Below, piece by piece: positions 1 to 7,759 of a stretch of 50,890 bases of DNA. The position numbers were made by a program, and so were the translations under genes. The notes under the pieces are model-generated. The model worked only from the letters and a program-made list of their open reading frames with translations. It searched no databases and had not been told where the DNA came from. The stretch is from Microbacteriaceae bacterium (lineage in GTDB: Bacteria; Actinomycetota; Actinomycetes; Actinomycetales; Microbacteriaceae). Location: the NCBI GenBank assembly GCA_947453475.1, contig CANGGK010000003.1, forward strand, positions 1-50,890. Direction: 5' to 3'. How positions within the stretch are numbered: position 1 is the first letter of the stretch; each line of letters opens with the position of its first letter.

Positions 1-509
1 ACGGCTAGCGGAAGATCCTTCACCTTGATGACCTCGTGGCTGCGCTCGCGGTATGGGCCAACGGTGCCGGCCTCGTCTACGTGAAGCTGCAGGCGAGTAC
101 GGTAGCCGAGACCATTCGCCTCGTCATCGCCAGGGGCCGCTTCGACAACCGGGCGAAGCTTGATGCCAGCCATGCGCTCCAGAGCCTCTTCGAGCACGTC
201 GGCCTTCAATTCGCGCTGACGAGCAAGTTTGATGTGACCGAACTCTGCACCGCCGGCACCCTGAGGGCCAGCCTGCTTCCAGACCTGAGCAACGCGATCT
301 GGCGATGCCTCGAGAATCTGAATAGGTTCGGCACGGCAGAACGAACCACCACGGTCTTCATAGACCTGCGCAAGAACCTTCTCGCCTGGCAAGACGTGCG
401 AGACGAAAACCACTCGACCATCGTGACGTGCGACAAAGATGCCGCCATGGGCTACTTTTTCGATGGTTAGTTGAAGATTCTGGCCGACCCAGTTCGTAGT
501 TTTACTCAC
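1..509 (-). CDS. Class I SAM-dependent RNA methyltransferase, TrmA/RlmD type (N-terminal part, runs off left edge)
   Basis: This gene begins at a GTG on the minus strand and continues past the left edge; 169 codons are visible. The start of the protein reads as a TRAM RNA-binding domain (roughly residues 5-65, with VAHGGIFVARHDGRVVFV and VLPGEKV), followed by the linker GPQGAGGAEFGHI and the helix ELKADVLEEAL. This is the N-terminal layout of uracil-5 RNA methyltransferases. The linker lacks the CxxxxxCxxC iron-sulfur cysteines of E. coli RlmD, as is usual in actinobacterial homologues. The catalytic domain is outside the window, so the target RNA (tRNA or 23S rRNA uridine) cannot be decided. 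The start is supported by a -10-like element ending 6 nt upstream (leaderless arrangement), shared with divergent maf. Confidence 0.85.
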   Translation of the reverse strand, partial: MSKTTNWVGQNLQLTIEKVAHGGIFVARHDGRVVFVSHVLPGEKVLAQVYEDRGGSFCRAEPIQILEASPDRVAQVWKQAGPQGAGGAEFGHIKLARQRELKADVLEEALERMAGIKLRPVVEAAPGDDEANGLGYRTRLQLHVDEAGTVGPYRERSHEVIKVKDLPLA

Positions 510-513
510 CAGA

Positions 514-530
514 CAAGTCTGCCAGACTTG
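514..530. promoter_or_regulatory. Palindromic bidirectional leaderless promoter between RNA methyltransferase and maf
   Basis: Two 8-bp arms, CAAGTCTG and CAGACTTG, form a perfect inverted repeat with one central base at 522. The centre lies exactly 13 bp from each of the two divergent GTG starts (509 minus, 535 plus). On each strand the arm supplies CAGACT (A2, A4 and T6 match TATAAT) ending 6 nt before the GTG, the same spacing as the TAnnnT-N6-start pattern at other operon heads here. Only 25 bp separate the genes, so untranslated leaders with ribosome sites do not fit. Reading it as a shared promoter is inference; the palindrome could also be an operator. Confidence 0.55.
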
Positions 531-534
531 AGCA

Positions 535-1176
535 GTGACCAAACTCATCCTTGCCTCAACTTCACCAGCCCGCCTTGCGCTGCTTCGCGCCGGCGGAATC
601 GAACCCGTTACCATCGCACCGGGCGTCGACGAAGATGCCGTGGCCGAGCGCGCCACCGAGATGGGGCTAATCTCAAACACCGCCGAGATGGTGCACGTGC
701 TAGCCAAGGCGAAGGCTGAGGCGGTCATCGATCACCCTGATGCCCGCGGCGGCATCATCATCGGCTGTGACTCATCCTTGGAATTAGACGGCGAAGCCCT
801 CGGCAAGCCGCACGAACCCGAAGTGGCGCGTGAACGCTGGTTGGCAATGCGCGGTCGCTCGGGAAAGCTTTACTCGGGCCACTGGGTAATCGACAATCGC
901 GCACCTCGACCGGGCGTCACTCCCCCGGCGACTGGCCATGTTTCGATGGCTGTCGTCAACTTTGCCGACATCACCGACCGCGAGATTGATGCCTACGTGG
1001 CAACCGGTGAACCGCTAAAGGTCGCCGGCGCATTCACCATCGATGGCCTCGGCGGGGCGTTCCTAAAGTCAATCGAGGGCGATGCCCACACCGTGATTGG
1101 CCTGTCGCTGCCAACCCTGCGAAATCTTGTTCGTTCGCTCGGCGTCGAGTACACCGACCTTTGGAACCTCGGTTAG
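535..1176 (+). CDS. maf: Maf-family nucleotide pyrophosphatase
   Basis: The product (213 aa, usual Maf length) is a house-cleaning nucleoside triphosphate pyrophosphatase, hydrolysing dTTP/UTP or modified NTPs to monophosphates. Visible motifs are the N-terminal LASTSPARLALL (family pattern LASxSPRRxxLL, with A in place of the first R), VDED at about residue 31, and GCDSSLELDGEALGKP at residues 77-92 with the catalytic Asp at 79. The start is GTG, with no ribosome site but a -10-like element 6 nt upstream, so translation is probably leaderless. In mycobacteria maf also lies near the acyl-CoA carboxylase alpha gene, which follows here after 79 bp. Confidence 0.92.
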   Translation: MTKLILASTSPARLALLRAGGIEPVTIAPGVDEDAVAERATEMGLISNTAEMVHVLAKAKAEAVIDHPDARGGIIIGCDSSLELDGEALGKPHEPEVARERWLAMRGRSGKLYSGHWVIDNRAPRPGVTPPATGHVSMAVVNFADITDREIDAYVATGEPLKVAGAFTIDGLGGAFLKSIEGDAHTVIGLSLPTLRNLVRSLGVEYTDLWNLG

Positions 1177-1242
1177 CGGTCTTCACAGTAGTTTCGTGAT
1201 TTTTTTGTGATTTCACGCCAATAAAACGAGGGCTTTAGTCAA

Positions 1243-1248
1243 TAGGCT
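1243..1248 (+). promoter_or_regulatory. -10 element (TAGGCT) of the acyl-CoA carboxylase gene
   Basis: TAGGCT ends 7 nt before the ATG at 1256, placing transcription start at or one base before the start codon. AAGG also lies just upstream of the ATG but would be outside such a transcript. No convincing -35 is seen. Confidence 0.5.
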
Positions 1249-1255
1249 TGAAGGC

Positions 1256-3034
1256 ATGACTACGTCTAAGAAAATCACCAAGGTACTAATCGCAAACCGC
1301 GGCGAAATTGCCGTTCGAATTGCGCGCGCAGCCAAGGATGCCGGCATTCTGTCGGTTGCCGTCTACGCCGATCAAGATCGCGATGCGATGCACGTCAAGC
1401 TTGCCGATGAGGCATACGCTCTGCACGGCACCACCGGCCCTGAGACCTACCTGGTTATCGACAAGATTCTTGCCGTAGCAAAGAAGTCAGGCGCAGATGC
1501 GGTTCATCCTGGCTATGGTTTCTTGGCTGAGAACGCCGAATTCGCCACCAAGGTGATCGAAGCCGGTTTGATTTGGATCGGCCCATCACCAAAGGCCATC
1601 GAGCAGCTTGGCGACAAGGTTTCGGCTCGCCACGTCGCCGAGCGCGCAGGCGCACCACTTGCCCCGGGCACCCTCGACCCAGTTTCAGGAGCCGCAGAGG
1701 TTCTCGAATTCGTAGCCCAGCACGGTCTTCCGGTGGCTATCAAGGCGGCTTTCGGCGGCGGCGGTCGCGGCATCAAGGTTGCCTATAAGACCGAAGAAGT
1801 TGCCGAGCTATTCGATTCAGCCACCCGCGAGGCCATTGCAGCATTCGGCCGTGGCGAGTGCTTCGTTGAAAAGTACCTAGAAAAGCCTCGTCACGTTGAG
1901 ACTCAGTGTCTTGCTGATGCCTACGGCAACGTAGTTGTCGTTTCAACCCGCGACTGCTCACTTCAGCGTCGCCACCAGAAGCTTGTAGAAGAGGCACCTG
2001 CGCCGTTCCTAACCGACGACCAGGTTCGTCGACTATACGAGTCATCGAAGGCCATCTTGAAAGAGGTTGGCTACCAAGGTGCTGGAACATGTGAGTTCCT
2101 AGTTGCCCAGGATGGCACCATCTCGTTCCTTGAGGTAAACACCCGTCTTCAGGTTGAGCACCCGGTTTCAGAAGAAGTCACGGGCATCGACCTAGTGCGC
2201 GAGCAGTTCCGTTTGGCCGAGGGTGGAGTTCTGGACTATCCAGACCCAGAGGTAAAGGGTCACTCTTTCGAGTTCCGCATCAACGGTGAAGATGCCGGCC
2301 GCAACTTCATGCCGGCACCCGGACCAGTTCACGTCTTCAAAGCACCTTCTGGCCCTGGCGTTCGCGTAGACACCGGTGTTGAGTCTGGCGATGTGATCTC
2401 GGGCTCCTTCGACTCGATGATTGCCAAGCTAATCGTTTCCGGTGCAACTCGTGAAGAAGCCCTGGCTCGTTCACGTCGCGCACTTGCCGAGATGGAAGTT
2501 GCCGGTCTACCGACCGTGCTTCCGTTCCACCGCAAGATTGTCAACGACCCAGCCTTCATCGGTGACCAGAACACCGGCAAGTTTGGCATTTACACTCGCT
2601 GGATCGAGACCGAGTTCGTCAACGACATCCCAGCCTGGTCTGGCGTTGCCGAGTCAAGTGCCGAGCCTGCCGAGCGCAACAACGTTGTGGTCGAGGTAGA
2701 TGGAAAGCGCGTGGAGGTTTCACTACCTAAGCGTCTTCTCGCTGGTGGCGCTGCCGCCGGGCCGGTTGCTCACGCACCAAAGCGCGCCTCGCACGGCACC
2801 GCCTCTGGCCCAACTTCGAGCGGCAACGCCGTCAAGGCTCCGATGCAGTCGACCGTCGTGAAGGTTGCGGTTGCCGTTGGCGACACCGTTGCCGAGGGCG
2901 ACCTAGTGATTGTGTTGGAAGCCATGAAGATGGAACAGCCGATGAACGCCCACAAGGCCGGTGTCATCAAGTCAATCTCTGCAGTTGTTGGCGAGACCGT
3001 TCCTGCCGGAACCGTGTTGCTCGAACTCGAGTAG
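1256..3034 (+). CDS. accA3: Acyl-CoA carboxylase alpha subunit (biotin carboxylase + BCCP fusion)
   Basis: This 592-aa cytosolic protein carboxylates its own biotin with ATP and bicarbonate, and supplies the carboxyl group to a beta subunit (acetyl-/propionyl-CoA carboxylase) that is not in the window. Residues 9-120 are the biotin carboxylase N-terminal domain ([19 protein letters not shown]). An ATP-grasp domain carries the glycine loop [11 protein letters not shown] near 165 and [14 protein letters not shown] near 295. A C-terminal biotinyl domain has EAMKMEQPM with the biotinylated Lys at about 558. The fused layout and length match actinobacterial AccA3/AccA1. maf upstream fits the conserved accD-maf-accA neighbourhood. 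The gene ends at a strong hairpin terminator. Confidence 0.95.
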   Translation: MTTSKKITKVLIANRGEIAVRIARAAKDAGILSVAVYADQDRDAMHVKLADEAYALHGTTGPETYLVIDKILAVAKKSGADAVHPGYGFLAENAEFATKVIEAGLIWIGPSPKAIEQLGDKVSARHVAERAGAPLAPGTLDPVSGAAEVLEFVAQHGLPVAIKAAFGGGGRGIKVAYKTEEVAELFDSATREAIAAFGRGECFVEKYLEKPRHVETQCLADAYGNVVVVSTRDCSLQRRHQKLVEEAPAPFLTDDQVRRLYESSKAILKEVGYQGAGTCEFLVAQDGTISFLEVNTRLQVEHPVSEEVTGIDLVREQFRLAEGGVLDYPDPEVKGHSFEFRINGEDAGRNFMPAPGPVHVFKAPSGPGVRVDTGVESGDVISGSFDSMIAKLIVSGATREEALARSRRALAEMEVAGLPTVLPFHRKIVNDPAFIGDQNTGKFGIYTRWIETEFVNDIPAWSGVAESSAEPAERNNVVVEVDGKRVEVSLPKRLLAGGAAAGPVAHAPKRASHGTASGPTSSGNAVKAPMQSTVVKVAVAVGDTVAEGDLVIVLEAMKMEQPMNAHKAGVIKSISAVVGETVPAGTVLLELE

Positions 3035-3050
3035 AACTCCCCCCAGTTAT

Positions 3051-3083
3051 GAGAAATGGCATCCCAAGGGGATGCCATTTCTC
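3051..3083 (+). terminator. Rho-independent terminator after the acyl-CoA carboxylase gene
   Basis: A perfect 15-bp stem (GAGAAATGGCATCCC with its complement, loop AAG) is followed on the plus strand by GTTTTG. It lies between convergent genes. The minus-strand side has no T run, so it mainly serves the plus-strand gene, though the symmetric stem could also help lpdA. Confidence 0.9.
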
Positions 3084-3093
3084 GTTTTGAAAA

Positions 3094-4512
3094 CTAGTTC
3101 AGCGGGCTGTGCAAGGCACGAGCCGCGTCGCTGATTGAACCTGATAGCGACGGGTAAACGGTGAAGGTGCTGGCAAGCTCATCCACGGTCAAACGGTTCT
3201 CGATTGCAATGGCGATCGAGTAGATCAGGTCTGATGCGCGAGGCGCTGCAACCACGCCGCCGATTACGGTGCCACCGGTTGAACAGATCAACTTGATGAA
3301 ACCTTCGGTGAGACCCTGCATCTTGGCGCGAGGGTTGGTGGTTAGGTCGATCATCTCGACAAAGCCGTTGACCTTGCCATCCTTGATGTCTTTCTCCATC
3401 CAACCGACCGAGGCAATCTCAGGCGAGGTGAAAACGTTAGAGGCAACATTGCGAAGCTCGGTTGGTACCGCAACGTCACCCATGGTGTGAAAGACGGCTG
3501 TGCGGCCCTGCATGGCGCTAACCGAGGCTAGCGGCAAGAAGGTGGTGCAGTCGCCGACGGCATAAACATTTGCACGCGAGGTTCGGGCAACCTTGTTCAC
3601 CTGAACGTGACCCGACTCGGTCAAAATAACGCCGGCCTCTTCGAGACCAAGGCCCTCGGTGTTCGGGATGGCGCCAACCGCCATGAGACAGTGTGACCCC
3701 GTGATGACTGTGCCATCGGCAAGAGTGACCTCAACGCCAGAACCGGTGTTGACCACCTTATCTGCGCGGGTATTTGAGTGAATGTTGATGCCATTGCCGC
3801 GGAAAACGCGCTCGATCAAGTCGGCCGCATCGTTGTCGTTGCCAGGCAAAACCTTGTCGCGGCTTGAGATTAGCGAAACCTCGCTGCCGAGGCCACGGTA
3901 AGCAGAAGCAAACTCTGCACCGGTCACACCGGAACCAACCACAATCATGTGCTCTGGCAGTTCATCCAAGTTATAAAGCTGGGTCCAGGTAAGAATGCGG
4001 TCGCCATCCGGCTTGGCATCTGGCAGCTGGCGAGGGTGTGCACCAACGGCGATGATGATGGTCTTGGCTTCCATCTTCTCTGGCTTGCCACCATCGGCCG
4101 GGGTGGCGATTACGTGGTGGTTGCCATCGAGTTTTCCTGATCCATGGATGACGCGAACGCCCTCCTTGACCAGGGTCTCGAGCATGTCTGAAGATGACTC
4201 TTCGGCAAGGTCGAGCAAACGACGGTTTACCTGAGCCAAGTCGATTTCAATCTTTGGCTTGACTGCCTGACCGGCAAATGAGAATTTAACACCGAGTGTG
4301 GTTGCGTGAGCAACGCGCTGAGCCGCCTCTGCAGTGGCAATCAGAGTCTTCGATGGCACCACGTCGGTGAGCACAGCAGCGCCACCGATTCCGTTGCGTT
4401 CGATGAGGGTGACATCTGCTCCGAGCTGTACGCCGGCGAGTGCCGCTTCGTATCCGCCAGGGCCGCCGCCGATGATGACAATGTGGTGCTTCTTAGTTTT
4501 TTCAGTGCTCAC
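3094..4512 (-). CDS. lpdA: LpdA-like NAD(P)H:quinone reductase (flavoprotein disulfide reductase family)
   Basis: This 472-aa flavoenzyme has an FAD-binding GGGPGGYEAAL (residues 15-25), a second nucleotide-binding fold with VVGSGVTGAEFA, the FAD site YAVGDCT, and a C-terminal dimerisation domain ending in VYPSLSGSISDAARAL. The CxxxxC redox disulfide of true lipoamide dehydrogenases is absent (GGAAVLTDVVPSK instead). This is the hallmark of M. tuberculosis LpdA (Rv3303c), which reduces quinones, so a quinone reductase is more likely than an E3 subunit. A longer reading frame extends upstream, but the GTG at 4512 is chosen: the FAD motif begins soon after it, and CAGAAT ends 6 nt before it. 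It is divergent from purine nucleoside phosphorylase, with 31 bp between the starts. Confidence 0.88.
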   Translation of the reverse strand: MSTEKTKKHHIVIIGGGPGGYEAALAGVQLGADVTLIERNGIGGAAVLTDVVPSKTLIATAEAAQRVAHATTLGVKFSFAGQAVKPKIEIDLAQVNRRLLDLAEESSSDMLETLVKEGVRVIHGSGKLDGNHHVIATPADGGKPEKMEAKTIIIAVGAHPRQLPDAKPDGDRILTWTQLYNLDELPEHMIVVGSGVTGAEFASAYRGLGSEVSLISSRDKVLPGNDNDAADLIERVFRGNGINIHSNTRADKVVNTGSGVEVTLADGTVITGSHCLMAVGAIPNTEGLGLEEAGVILTESGHVQVNKVARTSRANVYAVGDCTTFLPLASVSAMQGRTAVFHTMGDVAVPTELRNVASNVFTSPEIASVGWMEKDIKDGKVNGFVEMIDLTTNPRAKMQGLTEGFIKLICSTGGTVIGGVVAAPRASDLIYSIAIAIENRLTVDELASTFTVYPSLSGSISDAARALHSPLN

Positions 4513-4518
4513 CCTTTT

Positions 4519-4524
4519 ATTCTG
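4519..4524 (-). promoter_or_regulatory. -10 element (CAGAAT) of lpdA
   Basis: On the minus strand CAGAAT matches four of six positions of TATAAT and ends 6 nt before the GTG at 4512. This supports a leaderless lpdA transcript and decides the start. Confidence 0.5.
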
Positions 4525-4531
4525 CCAGTCG

Positions 4532-4537
4532 TAGACT
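4532..4537 (+). promoter_or_regulatory. -10 element (TAGACT) of the purine nucleoside phosphorylase operon
   Basis: TAGACT ends exactly 6 nt before the ATG at 4544. It lies 7 bp from the -10 element of divergent lpdA, so the two promoters are tightly back to back. Confidence 0.55.
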
Positions 4538-4543
4538 CGAACC

Positions 4544-5341
4544 ATGACAAATCCGTTTGAGCTGGCCAAGGATGCCGCAGCAAAAATCGCCGAGTTGACC
4601 GGCATCGAAAAGCACGATATCGCCCTAACTCTGGGCTCTGGCTGGGCTAAAGCCGCAGACCTAATTGGCGAAACCGTGGCCAGTATCGATGCCACGCAAA
4701 TTCCAGGATTCTTGCCGCCAGCTGTGCCTGGTCACGTAGCCACAATCCGCTCAATAAAGTTGCCAAACGGTAGGTACGCTCTGATTCTCGGTGCGAGAAG
4801 CCACTATTACGAGGGCCACGGAGTTCGCCAGGTTGCCCACGGCGTTCGCACGGCAGCCGCCACCGGCGCCAAGATCATGATTCTCACCAACGGTGCAGGC
4901 GGCATCAAAGAGACCTGGAAGCCTGGCACCCCGGTGCTGATCAGCGACCACATAAACCTCACGGCCGACAGCCCATTGGAGGGTGCGAAATTTGTCGACC
5001 TAACCGATTTGTATTCAAGCCGACTTCGCGGAATCGCTCGCACGGTCGATGCATCCTTGGATGAGGGCGTCTACTGCCAGTTTCGCGGCCCACACTACGA
5101 AACCCCGGCCGAAGTTCAAATGGCCAAGCACATCGGTGGCCACATTGTTGGCATGTCAACCGCTCTAGAAGCGATTGCGGCCCGAGAGGCTGGCATGGAA
5201 ATTCTTGGCCTTTCGTTGATCACCAACCTGGCCGCCGGCATTCAAAAGACGCCGTTGAGCCACGAAGAAGTCATCCAAGCCGGCAAGGATGCCGAAGTGC
5301 GCATCAGCGGCCTATTGGCGGAGATCGTTTCGAAACTATGA
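4544..5341 (+). CDS. deoD: Purine nucleoside phosphorylase (trimeric type)
   Basis: The enzyme (265 aa) phosphorolyses inosine, guanosine and deoxy forms to base plus (deoxy)ribose-1-phosphate. Typical trimeric PNP motifs are present: GSGWAKAAD near the N terminus, ARSHYYEGHG (phosphate-binding region), TNGAGG, FRGPHYETPAEVQM, VGMSTALEAIAAREAGM and SLITNLAAG. Length is normal. It overlaps the following phosphomutase by ATGA, so the two are translationally coupled. The symbol follows M. tuberculosis Rv3307; punA would be equally valid. With the nucleoside operon at 7018-15670 it completes a salvage route. Confidence 0.93.
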   Translation: MTNPFELAKDAAAKIAELTGIEKHDIALTLGSGWAKAADLIGETVASIDATQIPGFLPPAVPGHVATIRSIKLPNGRYALILGARSHYYEGHGVRQVAHGVRTAAATGAKIMILTNGAGGIKETWKPGTPVLISDHINLTADSPLEGAKFVDLTDLYSSRLRGIARTVDASLDEGVYCQFRGPHYETPAEVQMAKHIGGHIVGMSTALEAIAAREAGMEILGLSLITNLAAGIQKTPLSHEEVIQAGKDAEVRISGLLAEIVSKL

Positions 5342-7002
5342 GCCACAACCTTGCCGACCTTATTGCGGCAGCCAGCGCATGGGCCGACCAAGACCCAGAC
5401 CTAGAGACGCGCGCCGAGCTCGAAGAGCTAATCGATAAACGCGACGTTGCGGGGCTTAGCGCTCGCTTCGACGGGCGCCTCGAGTTTGGCACCGCCGGTT
5501 TGCGCGGTGAACTCGGTGCCGGTTCAAACCGCATGAACCGAGTTCTGGTCGCTCAGGCGGCAGCCGGCATCGCCAAATTCTTGCTTACTCAGCCCGAATT
5601 CAACTCGGATGTTGAACCACCGAGCGTTGTCATCGGCTTCGACGGGCGAATCAACAGCGCAGTTTTCGCGCGCGACTCGGCGCAAATCTTGGCCGGTGCG
5701 GGTATCCGTGCCTACCTATTTGACGGAGTCGTTCCGACCCCGGTTTTGGCCTTTGCCGGCAAGCACCTGAACACCTCGGCGGCCATCATGGTGACCGCTT
5801 CGCACAACCCGCCGCGAGACAACGGCTACAAGGTCTATCTGGGCGGAACCAACGGCGGTTCGCAGATAATCTCACCTACCGACCAAATAATCGCCGGGCA
5901 CATTGCCGAGGTTGCGAAAACTAAGACTTTCAACGAGCTCAACAAGAGCGACCAGTTTGAAATCGTGGGCGATGAGCTTCGCCAGGCATACATTGCCGAG
6001 ACCGCAGCGCTAACCGGTGAAGTTATCGACGGCGAACGGGTTTGCATTGCCTACACGGCGATGCACGGAGTCGGTTGGCACATCGTCGAGTCACTATTCG
6101 CCTCGGTCGGGTTGGCTAAGCCCGAAACCGTGACCGCACAGCTGCTACCCGACGGTCGCTTCCCTACCGTGGCTTTCCCTAACCCCGAAGAGCCTGGCGC
6201 GATGGACCTCGCCCTTGAGGTAGGTCGTAATCGCCACGCCGACCTGATTTTGGCGAACGACCCTGATGCCGATCGTCTAGCGATTGCAATCAAGGATGCG
6301 ACTTCGCCAACCGGTTTTCGCCAACTCACCGGCGATGAGGTTGGCCTGCTTTTGGGTGACGAAATGGCACGTCGTGCGGTAGCCGATCGCCGAACCGGAA
6401 ACCTAGCTTGCTCGATTGTTTCGAGTTCGGCACTGTCTAAGGTTGCCGAGCACTATGGTTTCGGGTTCCGCGAAACGCTCACCGGCTTCAAATGGATTTC
6501 AAAGGTACCGAATCTGATCTTTGGCTACGAAGAAGCCCTCGGTTACTGCGTAGATGCCGAGCACACCCCAGACAAAGACGGAATCTCTGCGGCATTGATC
6601 GTGGCCGACCTAGCTAACCGGCTGGCGGCTCAGGGCAAGACAATTGGCGATCGCTTGAATGACCTAGGCGCATTGTACGGCCACTATGCAACCGGTCAGA
6701 TTTCGATTCGAGTCACCGACCTTTCGGTTATTGCCAACCTGATGGCCAAGTTGCGAAACGAGACCCCCGAAATAATTGATGGTTCGGCTGCAGAATTCAG
6801 AGACCTGGCCCTTGGCGGTAATGGGCTTGCGCCTACCGATGGTGTTCGCTTCGACTTGGCCGACGGCCGTCGTGTGATTGTGCGCCCTTCGGGCACAGAG
6901 CCAAAGCTCAAGTGTTATTTGCAGGCGGTTGGTTCGAACCAAGCCGATGCCCACGCGAACTTGGCAGCATTGAACGCCGCCATGAAAGCGATTCTCAGCT
7001 AG
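5338..7002 (+). CDS. pmmB: Phosphohexomutase family enzyme (PmmB/PGM2-like; possibly phosphopentomutase)
   Basis: This 554-aa alpha-D-phosphohexomutase has all four signature regions: the catalytic serine loop TASHNPPRDNGYKVY (about residue 153), metal-binding NDPDADRLAIA (about 307), sugar-binding GYEEALGY (about 395) and phosphate-binding VRPSGTEPKLK (about 515). GTAGLRGELGAGSNRMN near residue 50 is typical of the longer PGM2/PgcA/PmmB branch. It overlaps deoD by 4 bp. Human PGM2, in the same branch, is a phosphopentomutase, and the coupling to a nucleoside phosphorylase suggests conversion of pentose-1-phosphate to pentose-5-phosphate. Phosphomanno- or phosphoglucomutase activity remains possible. 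Confidence 0.88.
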   Translation: MSHNLADLIAAASAWADQDPDLETRAELEELIDKRDVAGLSARFDGRLEFGTAGLRGELGAGSNRMNRVLVAQAAAGIAKFLLTQPEFNSDVEPPSVVIGFDGRINSAVFARDSAQILAGAGIRAYLFDGVVPTPVLAFAGKHLNTSAAIMVTASHNPPRDNGYKVYLGGTNGGSQIISPTDQIIAGHIAEVAKTKTFNELNKSDQFEIVGDELRQAYIAETAALTGEVIDGERVCIAYTAMHGVGWHIVESLFASVGLAKPETVTAQLLPDGRFPTVAFPNPEEPGAMDLALEVGRNRHADLILANDPDADRLAIAIKDATSPTGFRQLTGDEVGLLLGDEMARRAVADRRTGNLACSIVSSSALSKVAEHYGFGFRETLTGFKWISKVPNLIFGYEEALGYCVDAEHTPDKDGISAALIVADLANRLAAQGKTIGDRLNDLGALYGHYATGQISIRVTDLSVIANLMAKLRNETPEIIDGSAAEFRDLALGGNGLAPTDGVRFDLADGRRVIVRPSGTEPKLKCYLQAVGSNQADAHANLAALNAAMKAILS

Positions 7003-7017
7003 TTCGCTTCGCTAAAA

Positions 7018-7287
7018 CTAGAGCAGTGATGCAGATAGTTTTTCGGTGATCTCTTCTAGATCAAAGAAGTGCTCGATGGCAACAATTTCAGACGGCAGAC
7101 CCTGAAGTTGGTCGACCAAGTCTGGGGTTGTCAGAATAATTTGCGCGTCTCGTGACTCGCGAGCAATGGCAATGCTGGTGGCGTCTACAGTCGCATCAAT
7201 GCCCAACTGGCGCAATACCTTCTCGGCATTCATCTTCAGCAAAACAGATGTGCCAATGCCCATTCCACAGACGGCAATAATCTTCAT
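7018..7287 (-). CDS. PTS EIIB component, ascorbate/galactitol-like
   Basis: The small cytosolic phosphocarrier (89 aa) begins MKIIAVCGMGIGTS; Cys7 in the CGxGxGTS loop is the expected phosphorylation site. A longer frame extends 20 codons upstream, but the ATG at 7287 puts the first beta strand at the N terminus as in the family. It is the last gene of the nucleoside operon, 22 bp after the EIIA gene. The expected partner EIIC permease is absent: the next gene is convergent pmmB. Its sugar is unknown; it may serve a permease elsewhere or act in regulation. Confidence 0.78.
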   Translation of the reverse strand: MKIIAVCGMGIGTSVLLKMNAEKVLRQLGIDATVDATSIAIARESRDAQIILTTPDLVDQLQGLPSEIVAIEHFFDLEEITEKLSASLL

Positions 7288-7309
7288 AGTTCTATTCTCA
7301 CTCGCTTGA

Positions 7310-7759
7310 CTAGAACAGCAAGCGAATCTGATCGCTATCGACTGCATTTAACACACTATTCACAGAGCCGGCATCGCCGAGGAACCCGGCAAGCTCGGCC
7401 ATGATGTCGATGTGAGAACTGTGATCGGTGGCACAAAGCCCGATTACAAGGCGAACCGGGTCATTCGCCTCATTGCCAAACACGACCGGCTGAGCCAAAG
7501 TGACCAAGCTTAGGCCGATTTCAAGAACCGCCTCGGATGGGCGGCCGTGGGCCAGTGCAATGCCCGGCGCGATAACGATGTAAGGGCCATTTTCGGAGAC
7601 AGCTTCGAGCATTGACTCGGTGTACTCGGGAGTTGAACGGCCGCTGGCTACCAGCAACTCGCCCGCCATCTCAATCGCATGCTCGCGATCTAGCGCGATT
7701 GCACCGACTCGAATCGAATTCTCTGCAAAAGCTTTGGCTAGGGCCGGAAAATTACTCAC
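7310..7759 (-). CDS. PTS EIIA component (fructose/mannitol/ascorbate EIIA-2 family)
   Basis: The 149-aa protein has the EIIA-2 core with the phosphorylatable His at about 71 in IALAHGRPSEAV, followed by LSLVTLAQPVVFG as in UlaC-type ascorbate EIIA. It would pass phosphate from HPr to the adjacent EIIB. The GTG at 7759 is chosen over the longer frame because it overlaps the end of add by 8 bp (GTGAGTAA), implying coupled translation from the adenosine deaminase gene. HPr and an EIIC are not in the window; enzyme I is encoded at 21095-22657. Confidence 0.8.
   Translation of the reverse strand: MSNFPALAKAFAENSIRVGAIALDREHAIEMAGELLVASGRSTPEYTESMLEAVSENGPYIVIAPGIALAHGRPSEAVLEIGLSLVTLAQPVVFGNEANDPVRLVIGLCATDHSSHIDIMAELAGFLGDAGSVNSVLNAVDSDQIRLLF

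Noticed and set aside
36-470. Plus-strand open frame of 144 codons at the left edge
   Set aside because: It is antisense to a clear TRAM-domain methyltransferase on the minus strand and has no recognisable protein features.
1177-1242. T-rich CGTGA...TCACG repeat between maf and the carboxylase gene as a terminator
   Set aside because: The arms are only about 5 bp and the T-run lies inside the loop, so it does not have terminator geometry.
3094-4512. Lipoamide dehydrogenase (E3) assignment
   Set aside because: The active-site CxxxxC disulfide is missing, which matches the LpdA quinone-reductase branch instead.
6999-7021. CTAGTT...AACTAG inverted repeat holding the stops of convergent pmmB and EIIB
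   Set aside because: The stem is only 6 bp with an 11-nt loop and no T-run, so it is easily explained by two TAG stops facing each other.
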